A DNA stretch of 64,000 nt from Runella rosea (GTDB lineage: Bacteria; Bacteroidota; Bacteroidia; Cytophagales; Spirosomataceae): positions 1,612,001 through 1,676,000 of the forward strand of contig NZ_CP030850.1 in the NCBI RefSeq assembly GCF_003325355.1, read 5' to 3'. Numbering within the stretch: the first letter of the stretch is position 1; each line of letters begins with the position of its first letter. Made by a program: the position numbers and the translations under genes. Positions 46,549 to 54,878 of the stretch are shown here, piece after piece. The notes under the pieces are model-generated. The model saw only the letters and a list, made by a program, of their open reading frames with translations. It was not told where the DNA came from and searched no databases.

Positions 46549-47211
46549 ATGGCCCAGCCAAAAGCATTTTTGTTTGACCTCGACGGGGTCATTGTAGATA
46601 CCGCCCACTTTCACTACCAAGCATGGCGACGGTTGGCCAACGAAAAATTGGGGTTCGACATCTCGGAAGAATTTAACGAAAGCCTCAAAGGGGTGAGCCG
46701 TACGGAATCACTTGACCGTATTCTTGCCCACGGAAATGTGGCACTCAATCCTGCTGAAAAAGAAGCTTTGGCGACACTCAAAAACGACTGGTATGTGGAG
46801 TTAATCAATAAGATGACCCCCGATGACATTTTGCCGGGTATTAACGAATTTCTGGCAAAAACACGTTTAGCGGGAATAAAAATCGGATTGGGCTCAGTGA
46901 GCAAAAACGCCAAACCGATTCTGGAACGTATCGGCATTCTCAACGCTTTTGATGCCATCATCGACGGCACCAAAATAACCAAAGGCAAGCCCGACCCCGA
47001 AGTCTTTTTGAAAGGAGCGGAAGAATTAGGCGCCTCTCCTGACCAATGTGTCGTATTTGAAGACGCTGTAGCAGGTATCGAAGCAGGCCGAAGAGCCGGT
47101 ATGAAAACCGTTGGAATTGGCCAACCCGATATTTTAACCGAAGCAGATGTAGTTTTAGCCAATCTAAACAATCTGACAATCGAGGACTTACAAAAAGCCT
47201 TGCATTTTTAG
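46549..47211 (+). CDS. pgmB: Beta-phosphoglucomutase
   Basis: HAD-superfamily mutase converting beta-glucose 1-phosphate to glucose 6-phosphate in maltose or trehalose breakdown. Motif I FLFDLDGVIVDTAHFHYQAWRRLA holds the Asp10/Asp12 pair; HYQAW with the cap residue pattern and LKGVSRTESL are beta-PGM hallmarks. Motif II GLGSVSKNA and motif III-IV KGKPDPEVF ... VVFEDAVAGIEAG are complete. 220 residues, the usual length. No maltose phosphorylase gene is adjacent. It has its own -7 box. Confidence 0.93.
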   Translation: MAQPKAFLFDLDGVIVDTAHFHYQAWRRLANEKLGFDISEEFNESLKGVSRTESLDRILAHGNVALNPAEKEALATLKNDWYVELINKMTPDDILPGINEFLAKTRLAGIKIGLGSVSKNAKPILERIGILNAFDAIIDGTKITKGKPDPEVFLKGAEELGASPDQCVVFEDAVAGIEAGRRAGMKTVGIGQPDILTEADVVLANLNNLTIEDLQKALHF

Positions 47212-47253
47212 GAATGAAGTTGTTTCCTCTCCTCAAAAAAACACAGGATTTTT

Positions 47254-47284
47254 TTTGGAATAAATTGTTTTCTATCTATATTTG
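47254..47284 (+). promoter_or_regulatory. Full Bacteroidota promoter (TTTG-N19-TATATTTG)
   Basis: TTTG at 47254-47257 and TATATTTG at 47277-47284 with a 19-nt spacer match both elements of the phylum consensus. Transcription would start near 47290 and reach an intrinsic terminator some 55 nt later with no gene between. It is the best-formed promoter in the window. Confidence 0.7.
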
Positions 47285-47289
47285 CACAA

Positions 47290-47347
47290 CTAATAATGGT
47301 GTGGATATAGTCGGAAAGCTGTTCGAGGATTTCGAGCAGCTTTTTTT
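47290..47347 (+). ncRNA. Candidate small RNA, copy 1
   Basis: A predicted ~58-nt transcript from the promoter at 47254-47284 to a terminator hairpin at 47315-47343 (AAAGCTGTTCGA / TCGAGCAGCTTT, one G-U) with T7. The core from 47296 recurs nearly unchanged on the opposite strand at 54502-54550. A start-like ATG GTG TGG ATA TAG would encode only four residues. No known RNA family is recognised. The next gene on this strand is far away, so it is not a leader. Confidence 0.55.
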
Positions 47348-47408
47348 ATTTTATTTCCTAGGCTTAATGTCTCAAAATGATAAAAAGCGGGCAATTACCC
47401 GCTCTTCA

Positions 47409-49004
47409 CTAATCTGCCATTACTTTAAATTCTGAAGTTGTGTGGAACTGAATGTCGGGGTTGTTGTCTCGATTCATGCGCAACATCCATTCAGAGTCGG
47501 CCAGAAAAACGGGATTGTCATCTTTATCGTACCCGATTTGCGTTCCTTTCAAACGAATAAATTCCTGAAGTTTCTTGGGGTCTTCGCTCGTTACCCAGCA
47601 GGCCCTTGTCGTATTCATCTGCACCCAACGGCATTTAGCGCCGTACTCATGCTCCAACCGGTATTGAATTACTTCAAATTGCAGTTCGCCTACCGTACCC
47701 ACTACTTTCCGATTTCCAGGCTGCACTGTAAACAACTGCGCCACCCCTTCGTCGGTCAATTGCTGAACACCTTTCTCCAATTGCTTGGATTTCATGGGGT
47801 CAAGGTTGATTAACTCTTTGAAAATTTCGGGCGAGAAACTCGGGATACCCGCATATTGCAACTCCTCGCCTTCGGTGAGGGTATCGCCGATTTTGAACGT
47901 GCCCGTATCGTACAAACCGATTACGTCTCCCGGAAACCCTTGCTCAACTACCTCTTTTGCCGAAGCCATAAAACTATAGGGGTTGGAAAAACGGACGTTT
48001 TTCTCCAATCGGGTATTTTTATAAAACTTGCCCCGTTCAAAAGTGCCCGAACAAACCCGCAAAAACGCAATTCTGTCGCGGTGACGCGGGTCGATATTGG
48101 CGTGTATTTTGAAAATAAAACCCGTAAAATTCTTCTCATCGGGCTTTACTAAGCGCACATTCGTTTGACGGGCAATGGGCAGCGGCGAAATCTGGCAAAA
48201 AGCTTCCAACAATTCGCGTACGCCAAAATTATTTACCGCACTCCCAAAAAACACAGGAGCCACTTTTCCCGAAAGGTAATCTTCGCGGTCAAATTGGTCG
48301 TATACCCCATCAATAAGTTCGACGTCTTCCCGCAATTGAGCGGCATCACGCGCGCCTACTTTTGCATCCAATTCTTCAGAATCCAACTCCAACAGCGCCA
48401 CATCATCTTCTACTTTGGTTTTATTCACTTTGAAAAAATACATTTGTTTTTCTAATAAGTGATAAACCCCCTTAAAAGTAGCACCACCGTTGACAGGCCA
48501 CGTCAACGGACGAACTTTCAGGTTCAATTTTTGTTCCAACTCATCAAGCAAATCAAACGGATTTTGCCCTTCGCGGTCCATTTTATTGATAAAAACAATC
48601 ACTGGGGTATCCCGCATACGACATACTTCCATGAGTCGTTCGGTTTGTTCCTCTACCCCTTTTACGCAGTCAATCACCAAGATCACCGAGTCCACCGCCG
48701 TAAGGGTACGGTAAGTATCCTCGGCAAAATCTTTGTGACCAGGAGTGTCTAAGATATTGATAAGCAAGTCATTATACTCAAATGTCATCACCGACGTCGC
48801 CACCGATATACCGCGTTGCTTCTCGATTTCCATGAAGTCAGACGTTGCGGTCTTCTTGATTTTGTTTGACTTAACCGCGCCCGCCGTTTGAATGGCCCCT
48901 CCAAAAAGCAGGAGTTTTTCGGTCAACGTTGTTTTTCCCGCATCGGGGTGACTGATAATGGCAAATGTGCGCCTTTTGGCTATTTCCTGTTGGATCGTAC
49001 TCAT
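47409..49004 (-). CDS. prfC: Peptide chain release factor 3
   Basis: Class II release-factor GTPase that recycles RF1/RF2 from the ribosome. 531 residues. P-loop SHPDAGKTT at 18-26, the RF3-typical [11 protein letters not shown] and [14 protein letters not shown] (switch region), [16 protein letters not shown], and NKMDREG. Domain II and the RF3-specific C-terminal domain ([20 protein letters not shown]) follow. Monocistronic, with a -7 box at 49043-49050 on the minus strand. Confidence 0.97.
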   Translation of the reverse strand: MSTIQQEIAKRRTFAIISHPDAGKTTLTEKLLLFGGAIQTAGAVKSNKIKKTATSDFMEIEKQRGISVATSVMTFEYNDLLINILDTPGHKDFAEDTYRTLTAVDSVILVIDCVKGVEEQTERLMEVCRMRDTPVIVFINKMDREGQNPFDLLDELEQKLNLKVRPLTWPVNGGATFKGVYHLLEKQMYFFKVNKTKVEDDVALLELDSEELDAKVGARDAAQLREDVELIDGVYDQFDREDYLSGKVAPVFFGSAVNNFGVRELLEAFCQISPLPIARQTNVRLVKPDEKNFTGFIFKIHANIDPRHRDRIAFLRVCSGTFERGKFYKNTRLEKNVRFSNPYSFMASAKEVVEQGFPGDVIGLYDTGTFKIGDTLTEGEELQYAGIPSFSPEIFKELINLDPMKSKQLEKGVQQLTDEGVAQLFTVQPGNRKVVGTVGELQFEVIQYRLEHEYGAKCRWVQMNTTRACWVTSEDPKKLQEFIRLKGTQIGYDKDDNPVFLADSEWMLRMNRDNNPDIQFHTTSEFKVMAD

Positions 49005-49042
49005 TGTAAAATTATTGGATAGCGGACTTCCGAAAAAGGTTG

Positions 49043-49050
49043 CAAAGTTA
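49043..49050 (-). promoter_or_regulatory. -7 box of prfC
   Basis: On the minus strand TAACTTTG matches TAnnTTTG and lies 38 nt before the prfC start codon. Confidence 0.5.
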
Positions 49051-49055
49051 ACAGC

Positions 49056-50762
49056 TTATTTCTGAAAATCCTGAATTATAAGGCGTTGAGAAGTATAAAC
49101 AAGGCGAGGTTTTTGGCTTTCGCTGAAAAGAAAGCCCACTTGGTAGTTTCCTTCGGGAATGTTATCTTGATAAATCCATGCTTCAAACCCTTCTTTAAAG
49201 TAGTTTCCTGTGCGTAAAAAAGACCTTCGTTCTCGGTTTGGCCGTTGTTTTACAGCCGTCACGTAGGTAGTAGAATCATTTTTAAGCACCATGAATAACG
49301 CATTTTGGGGTTTATCTTGGCTGACTACCAATTGTTCATTCCGTACTTTATTGATGAGAATACCGCCGTAAGCAGGTAACGTATCAATGTCAACGCTTAA
49401 AGACACATTGGGCATGGTCAATGTATCGGCGCTGATTACATTTACTTCATTCAGCGCGGTGGTGGGAATCACGTAGATTCCTTTTTCTACGGCTTCATCA
49501 AAATATTTCTTAACCACAGAGTTTGTCATAGTCTCCAACTTCCCCGTCACCCGACGATGTTGCTGAAGCGAAAAGGCATCGGATATGAGTGAATTGCGAA
49601 AATTAATTACGTCGGGGGCGGCAAACATGTACGTACTCACGGCAAAAAAGATACCTACGACGGTCATTCCTGCCGTCAGTATTTTCTGACCTCGTTGGGG
49701 CAAAATCAATAAAAATGTTACATACAACGCAACCACTGACATTACAGAGTAAATCATGTATCGAGCGGGGGTTTCGAGGGTATCTACGGCCCGCGCCGTA
49801 GCCACGCCCAACCCCGTTACGAGCAGCCAAGCAAGCAACGCTAAAAGCGATAAATTAACAGGTGTATTCGTAAAAACAGGTAACATCTTGCCTTTCGAGC
49901 GAGGAGCTATCAACTTTTTAACGTATTCTACCCCCAACCAAAGTGCTAAACCAAGCAATGAAAGCGTAATTCCCACGCCCAAAACCGCTACTTCTGGCAG
50001 GCGACCACGGAAATAGGAAGCGCACGAACCAAAAAACGACACAATGGTTAAAGCGGAGTTTCTTACGCTTTTTTCCTGACCTAAAGACCCAAAACCGAAG
50101 GGATAGTACCAATAAAATAAAACGGTAGTTAAGATACAGGCAGCCAACCAAATAATAGCTTTTTTGTACCGTGTTTGAAGCAGCGGAATGACCAATCCAA
50201 CGTACATTCCAAAAAGCCCGTTTCCGTTGGTATAGGTCAATAAATATCCCCCAATAATAGCCCCCGTAAACGCCCAATTATTTTTTTTCGACAATAAAAA
50301 ATAGGTCAATAATCCAATGGCAAATGAAGCGGTATATTGCCACAGTGCCGCCGCCCAAAAAATATTTTCATGATACGCTGGCGTAAACAAAAATAGGGCC
50401 ACTGGCAACGCATACCAAAACGACAAACAATTGACCGACAGTATCTTCCAAAAATACGCAAACAAGCCAATAACCAACCCACTGCCCACCAAAATCAGCG
50501 TCCGGTAGTTGGCTTCTCCCGTCATTAGATAATCCAGCCAAAACACCAATTTGGCCGTAATCACCCCGTGTCCGTTGTGTTTGTACTCCAATTCTTGCAT
50601 AAAATGCAGGGCATTCGGAGCATTGATAAACTTAATGATGTATTCTAAATACGCATAATCATCAAAATAAGGGACATTTACCGCATTTTGGCCCACAAAA
50701 CGATAAAATAGGAAGGCAACAATAAGTACTGTGAAAGCAGCAAAGACATTTAAAATTTTCAT
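49056..50762 (-). CDS. Polytopic membrane protein, GT-C glycosyltransferase-like
   Basis: A 568-residue protein with roughly ten to eleven membrane helices through residue 380 and a C-terminal soluble beta-rich tail. The first helix is followed by VPYFDDYAYLEYI, an early acidic DDY in the first outer loop like the catalytic DD/DE of GT-C lipid-linked glycosyltransferases. The remainder shows no family motif I can name. Its promoter overlaps that of sixA on the other strand. Function assigned only at fold level. Confidence 0.6.
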   Translation of the reverse strand: MKILNVFAAFTVLIVAFLFYRFVGQNAVNVPYFDDYAYLEYIIKFINAPNALHFMQELEYKHNGHGVITAKLVFWLDYLMTGEANYRTLILVGSGLVIGLFAYFWKILSVNCLSFWYALPVALFLFTPAYHENIFWAAALWQYTASFAIGLLTYFLLSKKNNWAFTGAIIGGYLLTYTNGNGLFGMYVGLVIPLLQTRYKKAIIWLAACILTTVLFYWYYPFGFGSLGQEKSVRNSALTIVSFFGSCASYFRGRLPEVAVLGVGITLSLLGLALWLGVEYVKKLIAPRSKGKMLPVFTNTPVNLSLLALLAWLLVTGLGVATARAVDTLETPARYMIYSVMSVVALYVTFLLILPQRGQKILTAGMTVVGIFFAVSTYMFAAPDVINFRNSLISDAFSLQQHRRVTGKLETMTNSVVKKYFDEAVEKGIYVIPTTALNEVNVISADTLTMPNVSLSVDIDTLPAYGGILINKVRNEQLVVSQDKPQNALFMVLKNDSTTYVTAVKQRPNRERRSFLRTGNYFKEGFEAWIYQDNIPEGNYQVGFLFSESQKPRLVYTSQRLIIQDFQK

Positions 50763-50773
50763 GCGTACGACAC

Positions 50774-50804
50774 TTGGCGAGCCCGCAAAGATAGCTTATT
50801 TTTG
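50774..50804 (+). promoter_or_regulatory. Promoter of sixA
   Basis: TTG at 50774-50776 and TATTTTTG at 50797-50804, spacer 20. The expected start point near 50810 coincides with the first ATG, so translation must begin at the second ATG (50819) or on a nearly leaderless message. Confidence 0.6.
50786..50793 (-). promoter_or_regulatory. -7 box of the divergent GT-C-like gene
   Basis: On the minus strand TATCTTTG matches TAnnTTTG 23 nt before the GT-C-like start. It sits between the -33 and -7 elements of the sixA promoter, so the two promoters overlap and should compete. Confidence 0.55.
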
Positions 50805-50818
50805 CAAAAATGACTTCT

Positions 50819-51319
50819 ATGAAACGTTATCTGTACATAGTCCGCCACGCTAAAGCGGAAGATAGTTCTTCATTCTTTGGAGATTTCGACCGCGAGCTTA
50901 CTTCATCAGGTACCATTGATGCGGCCCGCATGGGGAAGTTTCTGGCCGACAAGGGCCTGAAACCAGACTTGTTGGTGAGCAGTTCGGCGGCTCGTGCGTT
51001 TCAGACGGCCCGCATCATGGCCGAACAGCTTCATTACGAATATGAAGCCATCAAAACCACCCGCGACCTGTACGATAACGGCCCTAAAGCCTACCTTGCC
51101 GCCGTCAATACGGCCCCAGAGAAATGCCGCCATCTGATGGTATTTGGTCATAATCCTGACATCACTTACTTTGCCGAATACCTTACCAATTATGACATCG
51201 GCTCCATGTCAAAAGGCTCGGTTGTCACCGTTGAATTTGCCAATTTAGATTGGGAAGAAATTTCTTCAAGAACGGGAAAATTCATCAGCTACGACGCTCC
51301 AAAACACTTAAAACAATAA
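50819..51319 (+). CDS. sixA: Phosphohistidine phosphatase SixA
   Basis: Histidine-phosphatase-family enzyme that dephosphorylates phosphohistidine signalling proteins. 166 residues from the ATG at 50819 (an ATG at 50810 lies at the predicted transcription start). The catalytic RHAKAED motif (Arg9-His10) opens the fold, followed by FDRELTSSGTIDAARMG, VSSSAARAFQTA (second Arg) and VFGHNPDITYFAEYL (second His). Length and motifs match SixA rather than phosphoglycerate mutase. Confidence 0.92.
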   Translation: MKRYLYIVRHAKAEDSSSFFGDFDRELTSSGTIDAARMGKFLADKGLKPDLLVSSSAARAFQTARIMAEQLHYEYEAIKTTRDLYDNGPKAYLAAVNTAPEKCRHLMVFGHNPDITYFAEYLTNYDIGSMSKGSVVTVEFANLDWEEISSRTGKFISYDAPKHLKQ

Positions 51320-51357
51320 GAACATCTGTTCTCACTTTTGCCTTTGGCAACTCCCCA

Positions 51358-51540
51358 ATGAATCGAAATCGTAAAATATTTATTATCGTCAGCGTTGTTT
51401 TTGTAGCCATTGTGGCTTTTTTTGCCATCGACATGGCAAGACGCACCACCGCACCATGGAACAAGAAAAAGCAGATTATCCGGGCGTTTGACGTGGCCGC
51501 CCCCAATGACTCCATTGCGGTAGATACCACCCGTCGCTAG
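51358..51540 (+). CDS. Small single-pass membrane protein
   Basis: A 60-residue protein: a short basic head (MNRNRK), one membrane helix (IFIIVSVVFVAIVAFFAIDMA), and a polar tail (RRTTAPWNKKKQIIRAFDV). It lies 38 nt after sixA on the same strand and its stop shares bases with the stop of the convergent aminotransferase gene (CTAG). No family recognised. The positive-inside pattern and coherent composition support a real gene; similar unnamed proteins are common in Bacteroidota. Confidence 0.65.
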   Translation: MNRNRKIFIIVSVVFVAIVAFFAIDMARRTTAPWNKKKQIIRAFDVAAPNDSIAVDTTRR

Positions 51541-52709
51541 GTCAATACATCGGCCAACGCTTCTACCAAGGCATTCATGTCGGCGTCGGTATTGTACAAA
51601 TGCGGCGACACCCTAATGCCCTGCCCACGCGCCGCCACAATTACTTTTCGAGCTTCCAATGCTTGCTGCACTTTCACGACATCCGTCGAAGCGGGTAGCC
51701 GGATTCCGACCAAATGATGCGCCCGCTCGGCTTCGGGTTCAAACTGCACGCCAAGTTTGGCTAACTTTTGAACGGGTTGCTGCCAAAGCGATTGGCAATG
51801 CGCCTGTATCGAATCGCAGCCCCAAGCTAGTTTTTCCCGCAGTGCCACTTCTAGCATCGGCATTTGAATAAAATGCGAATGCTCGCCTACGTTATACCGA
51901 TATGCTTTGGGGCGGTAGTTTTCTTGGTATTCCGTGAGTTTATAAAACAAATTGCTTTCTTGGCGGGCCATCCAAGACTCTTCGAGGGGAATTCCTCCGT
52001 CAAAAAATTCGCCGAAATATGCCAGCCCCATTCCATAAGGCCCCATCAACCATTTATAGGCGGCGCAGACCAACATATCAGGTTTTACCTTCTGAACGTC
52101 AAAATCAAGCGCGCTCACCGACTGCGTACCGTCTATTGCAACGAGGGCATTGACCGTCCTTGAGCGCTCGGCAATTTTCTCAATTTCAAACTTAATCCCG
52201 TATTGCCAATGCACGTGCGGCATTACCACCAAAGCCGTATCTTCATTGATGGCCTCCAGAATGCGTGCATTCCACTCTCGCCCAACGGCTTCGGAATCTG
52301 GCATAGGTACGGTCACAATCGTTAAAGACAACTCTTTACAAACCCGCGACCACGCGTACACATCGCTGGGAAACTCCTCGCCCAACAATAGAATATGTTG
52401 GCCCGCCCGCAGCCCTGACTTACGGTACAAGTTGCGAGCCACCACCGCCATGGCATAAGAAACCGACGGAATGATCGCAAGGCGCTCTTTATCTTGGCTG
52501 TTTATGAGTTGGTCAAACAACTCCCGTACAACCCATGCCCGCTCAAAAAAATCATCAGGGCGGATTTGGTGAATCGACGGGCTGAACTGTTGAATGGCAT
52601 CAATCCCTGCTTGTTCAACGGCTTTTGAAAAGGGGCCACGTGTGGCACAATTGATGAAATGTATTCCTTCAGGAAGCGAAAAAAGAGATGAAGTATTGTT
52701 TTTTAACAT
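51537..52709 (-). CDS. Class V aminotransferase-fold PLP enzyme
   Basis: A 390-residue fold-type I PLP enzyme of the NifS/isopenicillin N epimerase-like class V group. The PLP Lys lies in VCAAYKWLMGPYGMGLAYF, preceded by VAIDGTQSVSALDFD and by the phosphate-binding SVSYAMAVVARNL. The substrate may be an amino acid or cysteine derivative; desulfurase-specific cysteine loops are not evident. The frame extends to 52763, but the ATG at 52709 (MLKNNTSSLFSLPEG) matches the family start. Its last codons overlap the small membrane protein gene. Confidence 0.88.
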   Translation of the reverse strand: MLKNNTSSLFSLPEGIHFINCATRGPFSKAVEQAGIDAIQQFSPSIHQIRPDDFFERAWVVRELFDQLINSQDKERLAIIPSVSYAMAVVARNLYRKSGLRAGQHILLLGEEFPSDVYAWSRVCKELSLTIVTVPMPDSEAVGREWNARILEAINEDTALVVMPHVHWQYGIKFEIEKIAERSRTVNALVAIDGTQSVSALDFDVQKVKPDMLVCAAYKWLMGPYGMGLAYFGEFFDGGIPLEESWMARQESNLFYKLTEYQENYRPKAYRYNVGEHSHFIQMPMLEVALREKLAWGCDSIQAHCQSLWQQPVQKLAKLGVQFEPEAERAHHLVGIRLPASTDVVKVQQALEARKVIVAARGQGIRVSPHLYNTDADMNALVEALADVLT

Positions 52710-52872
52710 GTCGTTTATGAATGTAGTAGCTCTAAACATTAGGCAAAAACGCAAAATTTTCACCCTAAAAATCAGGCTTTTATAACTATTTTATGTTTTT
52801 CTATAAAATAAATAAATTATGGCACGAAACTTGATAGCATGACTACTATAACTCATAAGTATATTTAAACGC

Positions 52873-53412
52873 ATGGATATTATCTTAGGTATTGGTTCAC
52901 GAGTTCGTCATGCCGAATTTGGGGAAGGAGTAGTAATTAATGTAAAATCCAACGGTTATACCATTACATTCCTGCAGCACGGAGCCAAAGTTATTAAAAT
53001 AAATGCACCGCTGGAAATAATCGACGCCGTTGAATTAGACACCGATTTAGTGAGCATGTTTGATGTTGAACAAACATTAAACAAAGTACTTCAAAAGTGG
53101 ATGGACGCCACCGAAGCTATACCACTCGGCGATAAATGGAAGGGTGGCAAAATTATTTTAAAACCTGGACGGCACGACTTATCGTCCAAAGAAATGGCCA
53201 TTGATAGCTTTTTTCACAAGATTGTAATGGTTCGTGACCGCCTCAGGGTGCTCGAACAGCGCGTGAATGCCAGCAATCTAAACGACGAAGAAAAAGTAAA
53301 TATACAGCAGTATATCACCAAAATATACGGTTCCATGACCTCTTTCAATTTGCTCTTCAAACACCCAGAGCATTATTTTGTGGGAGAAAAAACCAACGGT
53401 GATACGGCATAG
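52873..53412 (+). CDS. Conserved hypothetical with UvrD/PcrA-type Tudor-like domain
   Basis: A 179-residue cytoplasmic protein. The first 50 residues (GSRVRHAEFGEGVVINVKSNGYTITFLQHGAKVIKI) resemble the small Tudor-like beta barrel at the C-terminus of PcrA/UvrD helicases, which binds RNA polymerase. The remainder is helical and charged with no family I can name. A role in transcription- or nucleic-acid-linked processes is a guess from the barrel alone. A strong terminator follows, shared with the convergent xerD gene. Confidence 0.7.
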   Translation: MDIILGIGSRVRHAEFGEGVVINVKSNGYTITFLQHGAKVIKINAPLEIIDAVELDTDLVSMFDVEQTLNKVLQKWMDATEAIPLGDKWKGGKIILKPGRHDLSSKEMAIDSFFHKIVMVRDRLRVLEQRVNASNLNDEEKVNIQQYITKIYGSMTSFNLLFKHPEHYFVGEKTNGDTA

Positions 53413-53473
53413 AAGAATCTGAATCACGCTGCTTCAGCGATGATTTGAATATGGGGTAAAATAAAGGCGAAGA

Positions 53474-53507
53474 TCGCGAGGGTCACTGACCTTCGCGACT
53501 TTTTTTT
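53474..53507 (+). terminator. Terminator between the Tudor-like gene and xerD
   Basis: TCGCGAGGGTCA and TGACCTTCGCGA form a 12-bp stem (one G-U) followed by a run of eight T. The xerD stop codon on the other strand lies at the end of this T-run. Confidence 0.8.
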
Positions 53508-54399
53508 AGGCCCTCGGGTGGTATTTCGTGACTACTTCTCGCAGGTATTCCCGGTCTAGGTGCGTATAAATCTCGGTCGTTGTAATGGATTCGTGACCTA
53601 GCATCTCCTGCACCGCCCGTAAATCAGCCCCACCTTCGATCAAATGCGTAGCAAAAGAATGACGAAACGTGTGTGGGCTTACGGTTTTCTTCAACCCGAC
53701 CTCCTCCACTAAATTCTTGATAATCAAGAATATCATAACGCGCGTCAATTGCTTTCCACGACGGTTTAAAAATACATAATCTTCATGGCCTTTTTGCACC
53801 TCCACCAAGCTGCGAATGTGCTCAATATAGAGTAAAGTATACCTGATGGCATCACCGCCAATGGGCACGAGCCGCGTTTTACTTCCTTTGCCAATGACCC
53901 GCATAAAACCCGCGTCGAAGTAACAATTCGTAATCTGCAAATTAACAAGTTCCGAAACTCGTAAACCAGAGCTGTATAGCACCTCCAACATGGCACGGTT
54001 GCGGGCTCCTTCGGCCGTAGAAACGTCGTTGGCCTCTAGAATCTGAATAATTTCGGGATAGGTCAACACATCTGGAAGGCTACGCGACAAATGCGGCGAC
54101 TCAATCAACTGGGTGGGGTCGACCTTTAATACATTTTCAAGCACTAAATAATTAAAAAATGCCTTGATGCCCGAAAGCATTCGAGCCTGAGAGTAGGCCA
54201 CTAATCCCAAATCGTGTAAATATCCCAAGAAGCCCAGAATATCCAATTCTGTCACTTCAGTCAGGTCTTTACCTCCCAACAAATCCATGTACTCCGATAA
54301 TTTGGTGGCGTCCCGGACGTATGCCTCCACCGAGTTATCGGCCAAGCCCCGTTCAAGCATCAGGTAGTCTTTAAAATGTTTGAGGTAAGAATCCCACAT
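53506..54399 (-). CDS. xerD: Tyrosine recombinase XerD
   Basis: Site-specific recombinase that, with XerC, resolves chromosome dimers at dif. 297 residues from the ATG at 54399 (an ATG at 54414 gives five more). The SAM-like core-binding domain is residues 1-105. The catalytic set is complete: Arg147 (SSGLRVSEL), Lys171 (GKGSKTR), His243-x-x-Arg246 (HTFRHSFATHL), His269 (LGHESI) and nucleophile Tyr278 (EIYTH). No mobile element flanks it and length is standard, so it is a housekeeping Xer protein. A second copy of the candidate small RNA lies about 100 nt upstream. Confidence 0.93.
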   Translation of the reverse strand: MWDSYLKHFKDYLMLERGLADNSVEAYVRDATKLSEYMDLLGGKDLTEVTELDILGFLGYLHDLGLVAYSQARMLSGIKAFFNYLVLENVLKVDPTQLIESPHLSRSLPDVLTYPEIIQILEANDVSTAEGARNRAMLEVLYSSGLRVSELVNLQITNCYFDAGFMRVIGKGSKTRLVPIGGDAIRYTLLYIEHIRSLVEVQKGHEDYVFLNRRGKQLTRVMIFLIIKNLVEEVGLKKTVSPHTFRHSFATHLIEGGADLRAVQEMLGHESITTTEIYTHLDREYLREVVTKYHPRA

Positions 54400-54501
54400 G
54401 GTAGATTGCAGCACAAGTCTTGGGCTTTAGAGATAAAGTATCGGTTAAAACGCCCGAATTTACTATCTATTGGGTTAAAAAAATGCCCTTTCTTTAAAAA
54501 C

Positions 54502-54550
54502 AAAAAGCTGCCCGAAATTTCGAACAGCTTTCCGACGTTATCCACACCAT
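54502..54550 (-). ncRNA. Candidate small RNA or leader terminator, copy 2
   Basis: On the minus strand this repeats copy 1 at 47296: an identical ATGGTGTGGATA, then G-TCGGAAAGCTGTTCGA identical, then a hairpin (AAAGCTGTTCGAAA / TTTCGGGCAGCTTT) with T5. Differences fall in the loop or keep pairing through G-U. No promoter matching copy 1 is visible upstream. Because xerD lies downstream on the same strand it could be an attenuator of xerD as well as a free RNA. Confidence 0.5.
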
Positions 54551-54878
54551 TTCTATAAATCCAATTCAGTTTGAGCTGGAATTGAATTATGCTGCAATAA
54601 TACTTAAATATCCATTAATCAAATATTAAAATTTTATTAAAAAAACAACTCCATTCAAGCCTTTTTAAACTCTTTAAAGTAATACTATAACTATTTCAAG
54701 TTTACCCTTTTGAAAGAAAAAAATTTCCTGATTTATATCATAAATCTATCCCATTCAGACCTACATTTCGGCAGTTCATCTCACTTAATAATCAACTCAT
54801 CGTTTTTTCACTTAGCCTCCTTATGCTAATTTAAGACATTTGTTTCCAAATTAAACAGCCACTTATTACCCATTAAAA
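54551..54878. other. AT-rich intergenic region upstream of the lipoprotein gene
   Basis: 328 nt of very AT-rich DNA between the second small-RNA copy and the lipoprotein gene. It holds no supported ORF or RNA; the lipoprotein promoter should lie here, but no exact TAnnTTTG box is visible. A perfect DnaA-box nonamer, TTATCCACA, lies just outside at 54538-54546. Confidence 0.5.

Noticed and set aside
47296-47310. MVWI leader-peptide reading frame in small-RNA copy 1
   Set aside because: Copy 2 does not keep the stop codon and reads a different, longer peptide, so coding is not conserved while the RNA stem is.
47214-47435. 73-residue reading frame after pgmB
   Set aside because: It runs through a promoter and an intrinsic terminator, has no family pattern and has unusual composition. 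The region is better explained as a small-RNA unit.
53506-54399. Integrase of a mobile element
   Set aside because: Length, domain layout and catalytic residues fit XerD, and no attachment repeats, tRNA or mobile-element genes flank it.
54538-54546. Perfect DnaA box TTATCCACA as a sign of a replication origin
   Set aside because: Only one nonamer is visible and it lies inside the repeated small-RNA sequence; copy 1 of that sequence does not preserve it. No dnaA or dnaN gene and no box cluster are near.
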